DNA from: Prochilodus magdalenae
Taxonomy: Eukaryota; Chordata; Actinopteri; Characiformes; Prochilodontidae
Direction of reading: 5' to 3'
Length of the DNA stretch: 64,000 bases
NCBI GenBank assembly: GCA_024036415.1
Contig: JAMWET010007209.1
Coordinates: 62,001 to 126,000 of the forward strand
The notes under the pieces are model-generated. The model was not told the origin of the DNA. It did not search any database and saw only the letters and a program-made list of their open reading frames with translations. Positions within the stretch are counted from its first letter, which is position 1. Each line of letters opens with the position of its first letter. The translations under genes were made by a program, and so were the position numbers. Below, one piece after another: positions 48,543 to 60,180 of this stretch.

Positions 48543-51500
48543 CAGTTTACCACTTAATCAATGATTCTCTTTAAATCAAGGCATCTTAACAGCCCAGGAT
48601 TTAAACAAGGCAATTTACCTGAATTAGATCCTTCACATTAGATTAAAGCGCTGGTTAAGCTAACATTGGTCCATGTGCTTTATCTGTAATTGCTTTACAG
48701 ATCACACTTTTAAGAGTGGAAGAAAATGTCTACAATTTCTGTAGTGCTATCTAACTGTTCTGTGAGCTGCTTTTGGCTGCCACTGTTATAACAGTTTTAG
48801 AATAGGAGTAAGGACATTCTATTCCCATATTCTGGGATAGTCTGGCAGAGGTTCAGTGGTCACAGGATTGAAACTATACCTCCACTTCTTCATTGGGTCA
48901 TTCCTTCTGTTCCCTGTGCCTCAGCCAGCAAGGTGTTACTCTAATCTGTTCCTCAATGCAGCACACGTGCATGAAAGACTTATTCCAGTTTCACCAGTAT
49001 CTATTTCCCCCATCTTGAGGCCTTTTTTCCCATTACACTGCATTTTTTAAAAGCCTAGACTGTTAAAGATGTTAACAGATTTCCCATAGACCTATTAACG
49101 TCCCAAGCTTAAAACCAGTAAGCAGTTTTCTACTAAGAATTTTTGGGGCAAAACTAGCTTTAACGCATCAATGTACTGCATTGTGGTACAGAATTCTCAT
49201 ATATCTTCTTTTCTGATGGAGTACAAAGACAATTTTGTAAACATTGGGTTTCAGCGTAAGGCATGGTAGTGCTTAAGCCAGTCTGGCCAAAGCCTCATCC
49301 TCTCAGAGCCAGCTTAGCAAATGTGCTTACACTGAGCTGTGTCTGACACATCTGCTGATGCTTCTTCTCCATAGGCATCGTACGCACTCTGTTTCACTTT
49401 GCTGAATGACCCAGCTCATTATCTGTAATGAATGAATGCTTGATTCATGTATTCCACATTTTGCAGGGAATTAGTCAAATTAGAATGGGTTTTAAGTCAA
49501 ACAGCATGCAGTGTAACATGTGGTATGCAGATACACCCTAACAACACACTAACAACACTGTATAGTCTTGTTTGAAACTTGAGGCGTGTGTGTGTGCGTG
49601 TGTGCGTGTTTAAGTGCAGTTGAGTGTGTAGTGGTCTTTGCGTCAAAGAGGTTTACAGCCAATACAAACCTAATCTGATTAGCTTTTGAGATTTTACTGT
49701 CTAAGTACAGCATTGGATCACTTTTCAAATCCTGACATTCATTGCATTTGAATGTAGTGAATCAGAATCTCTTTTTTTGCCAAGTATGGTACACATACAG
49801 GGAAATTGTATTGGTAAGTGACACTTGTATGCCATGTTACTATACTATACAGACAAGCAAACAGACCGTTACCAGGTACTTTAAGGTAGAATAAAAAGAA
49901 CAAAGAGTAAAATAGTATAGAGCGGAAAGGAGCTAAGATATATATACATTACACACAATAATTAGGCATCTGTACAACTGTGCAAACCACACCACAAAAG
50001 AATGTTAATAATTTAATAAATGCAATGTATTTTACATTTTAAAAGGTGTACTCAGGAACATCGTGCAACTATTCTGGTTACTAATGCGAATTATACACGT
50101 ATATAATTTAATGATATTTTAAATAATGTTAGCCATTGTGCACTTAGCCGAAATATCAGTCGATAAATAGCTTAGAAGAGCCTGTCAATAAGTTTAACTT
50201 GCTGATAAAATGATTCTGAAACGCCTGTTGAATTCTTACATCATTTGAATACTGGGTCATAATGTCCTGGTCAAACGATAACACGCAATGGTTTCCCCAT
50301 CTGGACAGAATCCATCTTGAAATTTGAGTTACACAACTCCTTGGGGTCTACTACCAAGGCAACAGACATCCTCTTACTCGTGATTTGCAAATAGTCCAGA
50401 CTTGTAATCGTTTTCCCTCAAGGTTGATTAGCATCTGCAAAGGGCAGAGGGAATTCCCTATGTGAAATCTGTTTGTATCCGTCTTTGCTCCAGTGTTACC
50501 AGTGTTAAAGTCTGCACAGATGATGGTTACAATAGTCAGCAATGTTTAGCCCTGGGACAAATTCAATCAAATTGGCTACCAATCACTAAGAGGATCCTTC
50601 AAGGATCAATTCTCAGGCCAATATTATTAAATATCTACACTATGGATATCAGCACCTCCATCGTCAAAGGTAAAATACATGTATATGCTGACAAGACAAT
50701 TCTGTACTGCTCAGCTGATCACATTGAAGCTACAATAGAAAAACTGCAGTACTAATTAAAGTCCTACTATCTGCCTTATACAATCACAAACTAGGCTTAT
50801 ATAGATATGCTTTTTTGTAGATCATCTTAATATTTAAATGCTTTTAAAATCACAGCCCTGAAGGGATCTGTTGTAGAAAGAGTTACCTGTGTGCTGTACT
50901 CTTCTTTTCATCTTTAAAGCACTAACTGTCCATATGTAGACAAATAAACAAATATGTGCAAATCAATAAAGCTACTGGTGAAAATGCAGCCATCTCTAAG
51001 ACTGGACTTTGTGAGTATTGAAAGCTTTTTGGAAAAACAGAAAGCAAATCTCCTAAAAAGAAGAAAAGATAAAGGGTGGACACACTAAATACACTAAATT
51101 AGTTTTTTCCTGACACTAATGTCATATTCTTTGAGTGGAAATCAAATAAATGAAGTGTGCTTTTTGACTATTGCACAGTGCCATACTTAGCTTTCCACTT
51201 CTAAAATGCTAAGCCTTCAAATGGAAGCGGCACATACAAGCCATAATTGAACTGTATATTTTACATGCAGCTATCCGCTTCGGCCGGATGCCCCAGTCAG
51301 AGAAGCTGAAGCTGAAGGCCGAGATTCTAACAGGCGAGAGGGATGTGGAGGATCCTCGGCTAGCTGATCAGAAAACGTTGGCCAAGCAAATCTACGAGGC
51401 TTATCTGAAGAACTTCAGCATGAACAAATCCAAAGCACGGACCATCCTAACGGGCAAGACAAACACACCAGTAAGCTTAACCTCTATAGTGTTTGTGTAT

Positions 51501-54500
51501 GTATGGGATAGGGATATGGATATATATATGGCTTATAAATCATCTACAAGGAGCGGCTAAGCTATTGTAACCTCAAATTCCAATGACTTCATTCACTGGG
51601 TGTGGATAAAACCCAAAATGGGTAGGTCCACTTCACAAATACTATCCCTACTTGCATCTACAACACTAGGATGATTGTTGGTGCCGTTGGACTGTAGATC
51701 TCTGTGCTCTCAAGTCCCTGGGACATTACCCAGCTGTTTGGTGTGATCAAGGCTGGGTTAAAGAAGCTCTTTCATCCTAGCATGTTCTCACACAGTGCTT
51801 TCATTCTCCCCTTAGAAAAGGATGTTAGGGTGTAAATTGTACCTCTGCTATAATGGAAGTTGGAGACTTTCAAATGACTTAATCCCATTCAGTTTAGTTT
51901 TGCTGGGTGGTACTCTGTAGATATTGTGAAATGAAAGCAACAATGGCAACTGTGAATGAAGCCTATTTCTCACAGCGTCCACCAAAGTATTCTTCTCGGG
52001 GCTTACTGCTGTAGCATCGGGTCACTATAATTTTATTGCACATGCTATATACAGGGTTTGATAGTAACGGAACACATGTAACTGGGTTATGTAATCAGAA
52101 TACAAAAAGGTAACTATATTCATAATTACAGTAAATATACATCATTTCGACTACAAGTACATTATTAAACAGGAGTTATTACCTGCAAAATTACAATAAA
52201 ATCACATACATGCATCTGCCTGAATTTGCCATTTTATATAATAAATATACTTCATCAATCCTCTAGATTTGAGGAGTTGATCAAAATCAGTTTAGGCAAG
52301 GGGTGGGGGGTCCTGCTGCCAGATTTTTAAGGAATCCCCCTCCCCAGCAGCATTTTGTGGTCTTTTATTCTGCCAATTTAGAGAAATGTTAGTATTTTTT
52401 ATTGGTAGAACTCAGATCTGCAGCATCATGTGTATCAGGAGTTTTACGTAACACACCATTAGTGGCAAATTTAGTTTCACGTGTGTGATTTCTTTCCTAT
52501 AGTTCCAATTTTAGGTGCAAAATGTTAATATGTGTACATTATTATTAGTTGTACTTAAGTCAGTCAGTCCTGATTAATATTCATGTGATATATAATATTA
52601 TATATAATAATATAGAGCTTTTAGCAGTTGGAACACAAATGAAACTACTAATGAGGAGGATCCCGAAAGAAGATTGTTTGGAGTTTTAACAAATCAGTGC
52701 CAAACAGACCGAAAATGTGTTGCAATTACCCATGTTTTGTTAAACACTTGTTTATTTCCTTTGTGTGTACTGGAAACTGAAAAAAAAAAATCCTAAAATT
52801 ATATAATTTCACACACAAAAAAAAAAAATTATTGGCACGCTCAACTTGGGCTCTACACTGCGACCCAAAATCCTTTGGTAATCTTCAGATTTCATGATGC
52901 CTTGCACATAGTCAAGGCGCCCAGTGCCAGATTTTTGACTGTAGGTGTTGTGTTGTTTCTTTGTAGGCCTCACTCCATTTTAGGTAAACAGTAGAATGAC
53001 ATGCTCTTCCAAAAAAGCTCAGTCTCATCTGTCCACAAGATGTTTTTCCAGACGGTAGAAAAAACAGAAAAAAACAGAATTTCAAATGGAAGTACAAATA
53101 GCAAAAGCCAGATCATGAATTATCTAGAATCCATTATGTTGTTTCATAAAACAAAATACAAAGAATAATATTTTCCTAAAGATAAGTCTTGTTTTTATTC
53201 TAGTAATAGAAGTAACAAGTACTGCAGAAGTAACAGAAAAAGTTTAAACTGAAATCCTGTTTAAATAAAACTGTCTGTCTAGCTACTATTACTTTTTGTA
53301 ACCTGCAAGCTCAGGAGCCAACACTATTGTGAAAACAATATGTTATAACCAGTCTAAATAGCTTCATATATCCTCTTCATGATTGCGGGGTTAAGCGTGG
53401 CCTGCTACAACCTTAAGATGACATACAGCAGCAGGTGGCATGATTTCTGTGGGAACTTGAATTGCTTTCGCCCCCATCATGTCAGGCTGGGAACCACAAC
53501 CTGGAGGCACTGCTTATCCTCAGTACTGTTTACCGTACAGCCTATCCAGTCATGCATAGAAAGTCAACCTAGGTCATTCATAGCTGAGGAAGTGCATTGT
53601 TTTGTAAAGCTTTGAATCAGCACCCACAGAAGAGTGGGCTGAATCTCTTGTTGAGTTTATTCTTTGGACAGATCGTAATATGCCAAATTTTTTGTTGGGT
53701 GTTTAATGGATAGATTAGTCTGGTGTTTCCTTTTCTTTGTTGTCCTCCTATGACAGACAGTGAAGCTTGACCTTTTGTGCAGTACATCCTTCGGTAGGTC
53801 TAGTATTAAAAGGGAAGCTTTTTGTAAAGGGCTGTTTGTTTTTGGCAGTAACACTTAAAAGTGTTTATATAAATAAGAAATTAATTGCACCAGCGTATAG
53901 CATGTTTTATTACATGAAATGACACATGTTTATTTGATAACTACATATAAATTGCAAACCCTTCACCTTTCTGCACTGCTTTTGTGCACAATTTCTAAAT
54001 ATTTGATGAATTTAAACTTTTGGGAAAAATATAAAACCTCATTCTTGTATGCTACGTTTTCTTTTCTCTCTCAGTATGGGAGAAATGTTAAATTTAGCAA
54101 ATAAACATCAATACTGCATTTAAAAGGTTTAGAAGTATGTTCTGTGTTTAGGACGTGTCATTTGTTCTTGAAGAAAATCAACAAAGCATGTCATTTGACC
54201 AGGGACGCTCAAACCTTTGCATACAGCTGTATTTTTTTGCACACAGAACTGAGCTTACAGCAGTGTCTGTTTATCACTTTACACATCATTTATCTGTCTA
54301 GTTCAAGTGCAGTGTCATTTTTAAGAAAGAACAACAACTTCTCAAAACTGAAATTACATCAGTCAAACCTTCCTGTTCTTCTCAGTCATTCACTCATGAC
54401 CCTGTTTGTTTTCCAGCCGTTTGTCATCCATGACATGGAAACTCTGCAGCTGGCTGAGCAGACTCTGGTGGCTAAGATGGTTGGCACCTCAGGAGGCCTG

Positions 54501-56382
54501 CTTAATAAGGATGCAGAAGTGCGCATCTTCCACTGCTGCCAGTGCACATCAGTGGAGACCGTCACAGAGCTCACTGAGTTTGCCAAGTCTGTACCAGGCT
54601 TCTGCAGCCTAGACCTCAATGACCAGGTTGGTGTTAAGTCTCTGGACAAACATCAAGCAAATAATCAATCACTGGTGTGTCTAGTATTTGCTGCATTGTG
54701 TTAGGATTAATCAGGGAATCTGTAACGAACAGGTTTGATCAGTTGATCATATAAAACAAGTTTTGTACTACATCACTCCTGCATATGTCCTTGCCATTTG
54801 GAACTAATGAAGCATCTGTATTGTAGTGAGTTTTTATTTATTGTTTTATTAAACTGACCAGAACATTATTATATTGCCGTATCTGGGTTATTTTCATTGC
54901 ATGTTTCTTCAGTTTGCTATATCACAATATGGTAAGTCCTTCGATGAATATAGATCTATGCTCTGTTAGGTAACGCTGCTGAAGTATGGTGTGTATGAGG
55001 CGCTGTTTGCCATGCTGGCCTCCTGCATGAATAAAGATGGGTTGCTGGTTGCCTATGGCAGTGGCTTCATCACAAGGGAGTTCCTCAAGAGCCTGCGACG
55101 ACCATTCAGTGACATGATGGAGCCCAAGTTCCAGTTTGCCATGAAGTTCAACTCCCTGGAGCTTGACGACAGTGACCTGGCTTTGTTTGTGGCTACCATC
55201 ATCTGCTGTGGAGGTACGATGATTAAACACAGCAACAGAGGGCCCACTAATACACTGGGTTTAATTCCTTTGTCAGAGAACTCTATTGATTGGTGGGTAA
55301 AAATGCATTGACGCTTTCCAGACACATTAATCTGAAGGCAGAATGGTACAGATTTTGGAAAATTTAGACTGATTATAAATAGGGATGCATGTTCAGAGCA
55401 AACACAGAATTAGCAGAATCTGTTACAATGTTGTCATGCAAATAATGTAAGTCAGAAAAATTACTTGAGTGGATGTAATTTTCCACTCAAGTGGAAAATT
55501 TGGCACAGGCATGCTGTTACTCCTGTGCCAAAGCCTATTATGCAAATGTAATACCATAATTATGCACAAGTTGGTTGGTGTAGCTCAGGTTGGTGTAGCT
55601 CAGTGGCTAACACCACTACATGCCAGGGAACCACCATCATATGTGGAAGACTGGGGTTCGAATACCGGTCTGGGTGGTCTACGCTATGCTACACCAATAA
55701 GTCCTTTGGCAAGACCCCTATTACTACACTGGCCTACCTACTGTATAACATAATTACCCTTGTAAGTTGCTCTGGATACGAGTGTCAGCTAAATGATGTA
55801 AGTCAGTTCTTGTATTTAGTTTGTCAAAATACTACTAATACCATGCGTAATAAAACATTCTTGGCTAAAATAAAAGTTTCAAGTTTCAAAAGTTTTTAAA
55901 ACATGGACTGCAGTGTGACTAGTTCCTTCAGCCACATTTTTTGCATTTCTAAATTGTGCCAAAATAATCCCACCAAACCATAGTGACATTTGAGATCTCC
56001 TAATGCATAGAATCATTTCCTCAGGAATCGACGATGGATATTTACATCTCTACTGTTAACTTTATTTGAACAAACTAGCAGCATTTTGGATACAGTGCAA
56101 TGCAGCTCAAGTAAAATCTCTCCTTCTTGTCCCTCAGATCGACCAGGTTTGGTGAACATCCCTCACATAGAACGAATGCAGGAGAGAATCGTTCATGTGC
56201 TGCAGCAACACCTTCAGAACAACCACCCAGACCACGCCTTCCTCTTCCCCAAACTGCTGCAGAAACTAGCAGACCTGCGTCAGCTGGTGACAGAGCATGC
56301 TCAGTTAGTGCAGGAGATCAAGAAAACTGAGGACACATCACTACATCCTCTTCTACAGGAGATCTACAGAGACATGTACTGA
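40231..56382 (+). CDS. ppara: Peroxisome proliferator-activated receptor alpha (seven coding exons)
   Basis: Ligand-activated nuclear receptor that pairs with RXR on DR1 elements and switches on fatty-acid oxidation, ketogenesis and lipid transport genes. Coding exons: 40231-40438, 43941-44098, 47209-47347, 51271-51470, 54417-54626, 54970-55213, 56138-56382. All junctions are GT-AG and the sum is 1404 nt, giving 467 residues (human PPARA has 468). Domains: AF-1 about 1-100, two zinc fingers 101-160 with P-box CEGCK (118-122) and the short PPAR D-box between C138 and C142, hinge to about 235, then ligand-binding domain and AF-2 ([10 protein letters not shown], 458-467). Ligand contacts S280, Y314 and H440 fall at the human numbers, and Y463 corresponds to human Y464. 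Y314 (GVYEA) is the alpha-type residue; beta/delta and gamma have His. Which teleost duplicate (a or b) cannot be told. The start has G at -3 and +4. Confidence 0.97.
40658..40995 (+). repeat. Duplicated block, copy 2, ending in (TG)n
   Basis: Second copy of the 37891-38197 block, starting 220 bp after coding exon 1. It carries a small extra segment in the middle and runs into the long TG tract. The two copies flank the first coding exon in the same orientation. Confidence 0.85.
40981..41444. repeat. Long imperfect (TG)n tract
   Basis: About 460 bp of nearly pure alternating purine-pyrimidine sequence: TG repeats with regular GTGCGTG, GTATG and GAATG variants. Located in the intron after ppara coding exon 1. 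Polymorphism is expected. Confidence 0.97.
43190..43575. repeat. Dispersed intronic repeat, copy A
   Basis: Homologous to 53860-54236. Both share an (A/T)TTCAGCAAATAAACA-type block, an AGAAGTGTGTTCT-type block and a terminal GGCCAAACTTTTACATACAG-type block. I recall similar ends ('cccaaacttttgcatac') in fish DNA transposon relics. It lies before coding exon 2. Confidence 0.65.
43941..44098 (+). CDS. ppara: ppara coding exon 2 (first zinc finger)
   Basis: Acceptor TTTGTGTGTAG; encodes the end of AF-1 (LTPASSPSS is also present in mammals) and the first zinc finger with cysteines 101, 104, 118 and 121. Ends exactly after Lys122 of the P-box, with donor AAG/GTGAGC. Confidence 0.96.
44564..44650. 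repeat. (TA)n microsatellite
   Basis: Perfect TA tract of about 87 bp abutting the first arm of the fold-back structure that follows. Confidence 0.95.
44650..44860. repeat. Nested fold-back: three alternating copies of one arm
   Basis: Arm A 44650-44688 (TATGTAAATGTAATGACAAA ... CATGTGGT), inverted arm B 44711-44770 and direct arm C 44800-44860. B and C form a nearly perfect stem of about 60 bp around a 29-bp AT loop; A and B form a 39-bp stem around a TA spacer. Likely a MITE pair or a replication-born palindrome in the intron after coding exon 2. Confidence 0.9.
45500..45605 (-). mobile_element. tRNA-like SINE head
   Basis: On the minus strand, TTGCCTGAATGGTTAAGTTAG resembles box A and GAGTTCAATCCCAA resembles box B, with about 30 bp between. 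No clear SINE tail was found, so this may be a truncated SINE or a tRNA-derived relic. Confidence 0.4.
47209..47347 (+). CDS. ppara: ppara coding exon 3 (second zinc finger)
   Basis: 139 bp, the standard length of this PPAR exon. Encodes [11 protein letters not shown] (recognition helix end) and the second finger with cysteines 138, 142, 152 and 155, then the SVGMSHN extension. CERHC gives the three-residue D-box unique to PPARs. Donor AATG/GTGAGT. Confidence 0.97.
48509..48540. repeat. (CAT)n microsatellite
   Basis: Perfect trinucleotide tract of about ten units in the intron before coding exon 4. Confidence 0.95.
50462..50756 (+). pseudogene. LINE reverse transcriptase fragment
   Basis: Translation shows [20 protein letters not shown] followed by [15 protein letters not shown], the decayed versions of the non-LTR retrotransposon blocks around PQGS and the catalytic YADD (here YADK). 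Both sides are unrecognisable. It is a short 5'-truncated relic in the ppara intron before coding exon 4; the LINE clade cannot be fixed. Confidence 0.72.
51271..51470 (+). CDS. ppara: ppara coding exon 4 (hinge and start of LBD)
   Basis: Acceptor TTTTACATGCAG; encodes [20 protein letters not shown], then the hinge into helix 1 ([20 protein letters not shown]) and ends in phase 0 after TNTP. Donor CCA/GTAAGC. Confidence 0.97.
52850..53065 (-). pseudogene. Tc1-like transposase fragment
   Basis: The minus-strand frame reads [20 protein letters not shown] followed by YLKWSEAY, which resembles the region around the first catalytic aspartate of a Tc1-like transposase (W-x-x-D-E-T-K-x-x-x-F-G) in a shifted frame. 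Terminal repeats were not found. The plus strand keeps the common fish phrase CTTGCACATAGTCAAGGCG. Confidence 0.6.
53860..54236. repeat. Dispersed intronic repeat, copy B
   Basis: Partner of 43190-43575 in the same orientation, ending in GACGCTCAAACCTTTGCATA. It lies just before coding exon 5. Confidence 0.65.
54417..54626 (+). CDS. ppara: ppara coding exon 5 (LBD, first half of the mammalian exon)
   Basis: Acceptor TTTTCCAG; 70 codons from [10 protein letters not shown] to LDLNDQ (residues 236-305). Contains the [12 protein letters not shown] helix 3 segment with Cys276 and Ser280. An intron follows after Gln305 in phase 0 with donor CAG/GTTGGT, where mammalian PPARA continues without interruption. 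Confidence 0.96.
54970..55213 (+). CDS. ppara: ppara coding exon 6 (LBD, second half of the mammalian exon)
   Basis: Acceptor CTCTGTTAG; begins [16 protein letters not shown] with alpha-type Tyr314 and continues through [19 protein letters not shown] to the LELDDSD segment and VATIICCG. Together with exon 5 it makes 454 nt, one codon more than the single mammalian exon. Donor GGAG/GTACGA. Confidence 0.96.
55575..55804 (+). mobile_element. tRNA-derived SINE in the last ppara intron
   Basis: Same family as 30656-30865. Head TTGGTGTAGCTCAGTGGCTA, box B GGGGTTCGAATACCGG, body CTACACCAATAAGTCC, tail GTTGCTCTGGATACGAGTGTC AGCTAAATG. The first 14 bases of the head occur twice (55575-55588 and 55590-55603). 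Confidence 0.92.
56138..56382 (+). CDS. ppara: ppara coding exon 7 (C-terminal LBD and AF-2) with stop
   Basis: Acceptor TTGTCCCTCAG; encodes [15 protein letters not shown] through [20 protein letters not shown] (His440) to the AF-2 helix [10 protein letters not shown] and TGA at 56380-56382. One residue shorter than human in the [10 protein letters not shown] stretch. Confidence 0.98.
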
Positions 56383-59300
56383 AGGAGACTCCTGCGGCTA
56401 ACAGTTGAACCCTTGACCCTTCCTTAGGGACATGCTGAGGAAAAGAAGAAGAGAAAGGAGTTCAGCTCTTTCCCAGATGATCGAAGGCTTCTCTAGGAAT
56501 GCCGGCTCACTTAGTTCCTTACAAACATAAGGACACGGTCTCAGGGGCCTTCTGAATGTATCCCTGATAAAGACACACTGTAACCTATCTAAAGGGTTGC
56601 CAATAAACCACTTTGCCCAAGAGACAGTGATGTCCAGGACAAGGCATAAGTCAGCTGGCTGTACAGAAGGGATGGTTGTAATTTTGACTGTCAGATCATA
56701 CAGGGATCTTCTTCGGAAAGAGTCGGTTTCAGGACAGGACATACTCAAACTGAACTTCTATGTCTCTGTGCTTTTCAGACTCGTGGTTTATGATATAAAA
56801 TGTGCACTGACCCACATGGACTACATCATGGGCCAGATACTGTGGAAAAACAAGCCTGGAAATCAGACCTCTTGCTACAGCAATATGTATTTTAAACAGA
56901 GAATAACACAGACTTTTTGTAACCTATGCGATCTGTACATAGATAAACACAGAATGACTGACATAATAATGATGTATGGTGCATCAAGTATAGGCAGATC
57001 TGCAAGAAATCTGTAAAACTTGAATGCATTAAGAGCAGGCATCTAATAGATTTACGTCAGAACACCCAAGTGACTTCAGAGCAGACCTCTGTTTAGCACT
57101 GCAGTGGACTCTCCTTTAACAAAATCGTCAGGGATTATATGTGTTTTCTAAACAATGCTTCCAATGTAATCCTCACATTTTTATAGAGCACGTCCCTCTT
57201 GGTTATTATTTGGACCTCAAGCCACACACAACAGCCAAATGATCCATTGTTAACTGTATATATACATACATACAATGTGTGTGTCACAGTGATCTTCACA
57301 GCATTTGTTTCTGGTAAAGGGGTTATGAAGTTAGTTTGCTAAGTGTCTGCTTCGCATTAGTGAGCAGACACTGCTGCACAGTGAAACAAAAATAATGTTG
57401 ACACTCCTTTTTGGAAACTAAACTTACAAGATCTCTCCCAAATATGCTTTGCTTAAAAAAATCGCTAACTGTGGCTTTTCTTCTGCATAAGCAGTTTGCT
57501 TTCTCAGTTACAATAAAACCACATCGGCTCCCAGGAAACATATCCCATTGTAAGCCAGCATGGACAGCAAATCTGTCCCGGGATGACTAGTGAAGATAAA
57601 GAACTTGCATCTATGCAAGCACAATATGCTCTCCCCAAAAGCCAATACTGACATATACCTCTTTACCAATGCCTTTAGATAAAGCACATCTGTGTTTCTT
57701 AGCAGACTGTGCTGTCTTTATAAAAAACTAGGATTTATTATCTCAACTAAGCTAAAGGTTAAACTGAACCTTCAAGAAGGCAGGTCTTTCTGGACACATT
57801 TCTTTTTGCTGATTTCTCCTGCAGTATTTCTCATCCTCTGTGTCTTTCCTTCTGTCTTTTTCATATGTCTTTTGTTGATTCACAGTATTTCAGTGTCCAC
57901 CCTCTATTCAGCCATAGCACGTTTTGTGAAGTCCCATATGAGGGAGTATTGAGTCACCACATGCTTATCCCATTTCACTCTCAGAAACTGCACTACCAAG
58001 GGGTTGAGTTCCCATTTGCTTTCTGCTTTCTGCCACCAACCAGTCGTACAAAATACAAATCAGGAATGCTGGAGAACAGTAGTTTTCTAATGGCAGTTGA
58101 CTTGTGACTGAAATAAGGTGGGTGAAATTGAAATAATGGGATCTTCCCATGATGTCAGGCTGTCTCAAACAACCACAGTGCCTCGTCTTGCCTGCTTTTG
58201 TAATTACTTGTCTCAGTCATATAGGGAACATTTAAACCACAGTGGATTTTATGGTTACCGGTTTATGGTTACCAACCAAATCAATGCAGTAAATTTAGCT
58301 GTTTTTACCTTGTTTAGGGAATAGGAATTAAGGCGGGTTTAAGATTCAATAAGCTTCTGTGTGTTGTGGCGTGGGGCAAAACTGTCAAGAAAGCAGACTT
58401 GTCTATATTTTTATGGGTGTGGGCGGTTCGTTGCTGCAAGTTTTCAATCAATCAACTTTTTTGCGGTTGTTTGTTAAAGGCTGAGTAATTTAGGAAGCAT
58501 TAATGTTAGGTTAACAGATATTAAAAGCAACCAAGTGATCTCTCCGAGCTCTGGCAGAATGACTATAATTAGCAGTAGGTGTTAACCACCATTTTACTAG
58601 CTTATGAAAAGCAGGTATATCTCACAATTATACTAAGAGATAAATAGATCAATGCATACAAATTAAATGACTGGTGACAGGCAGGATGTCCAGGTGCACT
58701 GCTTTTGTTTCAACATCTTTTTTAATAGGTAAAAACTCATTTTCAGCTGCTAATAAGGAAACAGGTCTGTCAAAAATTTGTCAGTTCATGAAGTGTTATG
58801 ATTGTTAAGAATCTGCTTTAATGGTTGTGGGACTTGCTGAAGAGCCATACCATGTCAAAAATAATAATGAGCTTGGAGGCTTGAGAGGCCAAAATAAGAC
58901 ACTTTGCTGTGCAAACAGATAGAAAGGAACACTTTTAGGAAATGTCATTGGATGTAATTTAATGCCCAAAAATTTGACCAATCCTCAGATTTGGCCCAAA
59001 CATAAATTTCATAATGCTTGGTCAGGAAAATCAAATCCAACAACCCAAATTTCATGAACAGATTTCAGAATAATTTCAGAATTTAGAAACATCCCTAGTG
59101 GGTGATACCAAACTCCTTATAAGAAAGTCTGTTCACCCTGCGGTCGTCTTTGCAATGCCGCTGGGCAGTTATTTACAGCCATACAAGACCAGGCTCCAAA
59201 TATCATAAACGGTTTTTATCTTTTGGCTTGACACACAAAAACTGAATAATGCACTTGCACTGATCTCCGCAATGAAGGGAGGCCTTCATTAAGCACTATA

Positions 59301-60180
59301 ATACCACTGACCCTTCCCTGCATATGGTGCAATCATAGCTTGTAACACTCAACATGATGTCTGTCTTACAGAAAGAGGGGCAGGACTTGCTCTGCAAAGA
59401 CGTGATGTGCTGAACGTTACAAGCTTTGCCACTAATACTTCAACCAGTGAGCAGTCTCCTCGTTGATAATGTCTTTGATGATATGTAGAGGTTTGACATG
59501 GAATGACCCAAAAACGTCTTGTGGTTTGTACTTTGTCTCATATTGTCAACAGTTACTTTATACATATAACTCACAAATGCTTTTGAAACTGTAGTATGCT
59601 AAAGTGAACCTGCACTGTTCATTAACATTTCCACAAAAAATAGACAGCAAAGCCAAAGCAATGCAGTTGTGTTGATTTCTGCTGTGTCTGTCTTCTTCTA
59701 CATGAGTCTTAGAATGGAAGTAGCTGGTTCGTGCTTATACTTATCGCTTCTAAATATTAGCATTTTGCAGAGATTAGCTTCTTTCTATGTCACCAGCTGT
59801 CCCCTTATTTTTCATTAAAGCTTCTTTGTAAAATTTTGAAACGATACAAATAGCATGCTCACATACACACACTGGTCCCTAGATCCAGATCCGGAACTGT
59901 GAGCAGAACAGAAAGGCACAAGTCGGCATATGCATTGATTTTCCCACCATTCCTTTCAAAGGGACCTGAATGCAATTAAACCTTTTTTGCAGCTTATTGT
60001 CATTATTGCAAGATAATCTCCACAAGGTGCAACTTTATAGGAAAAATGTACTTTAATTGAGTATTGAGTTTTTTTCAGGTAATTATGGATCATTTCTACT
60101 GGTCTATTCATCATGAAGTATTCACACAATGTAAAGGGCAGCTGGTGTTTTTAAACGGTGCAAGAATAATAAATAAAAGC
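56383..60180 (+). other. ppara: ppara 3' UTR, end uncertain
   Basis: Sequence after the stop codon has no credible coding frame. Canonical AATAAA signals occur at 56602-56607, 57512-57517 and 60172-60177. Mammalian PPARA has a very long 3' UTR, so a distal end near the last is possible, but the true cleavage site cannot be read from sequence. Confidence 0.5.

Noticed and set aside
57656..57661. Possible let-7 target site (TACCTC) in the ppara 3' UTR
   Set aside because: Only a six-base seed match without supporting pairing; expected by chance in several kb.
35935..59400. Similar phrases 'ttgtaa..ctcaacatg..gtctgt' near 35935 and 59338
   Set aside because: Short, diverged similarity; probably scraps of a common repeat, not worth an element call.
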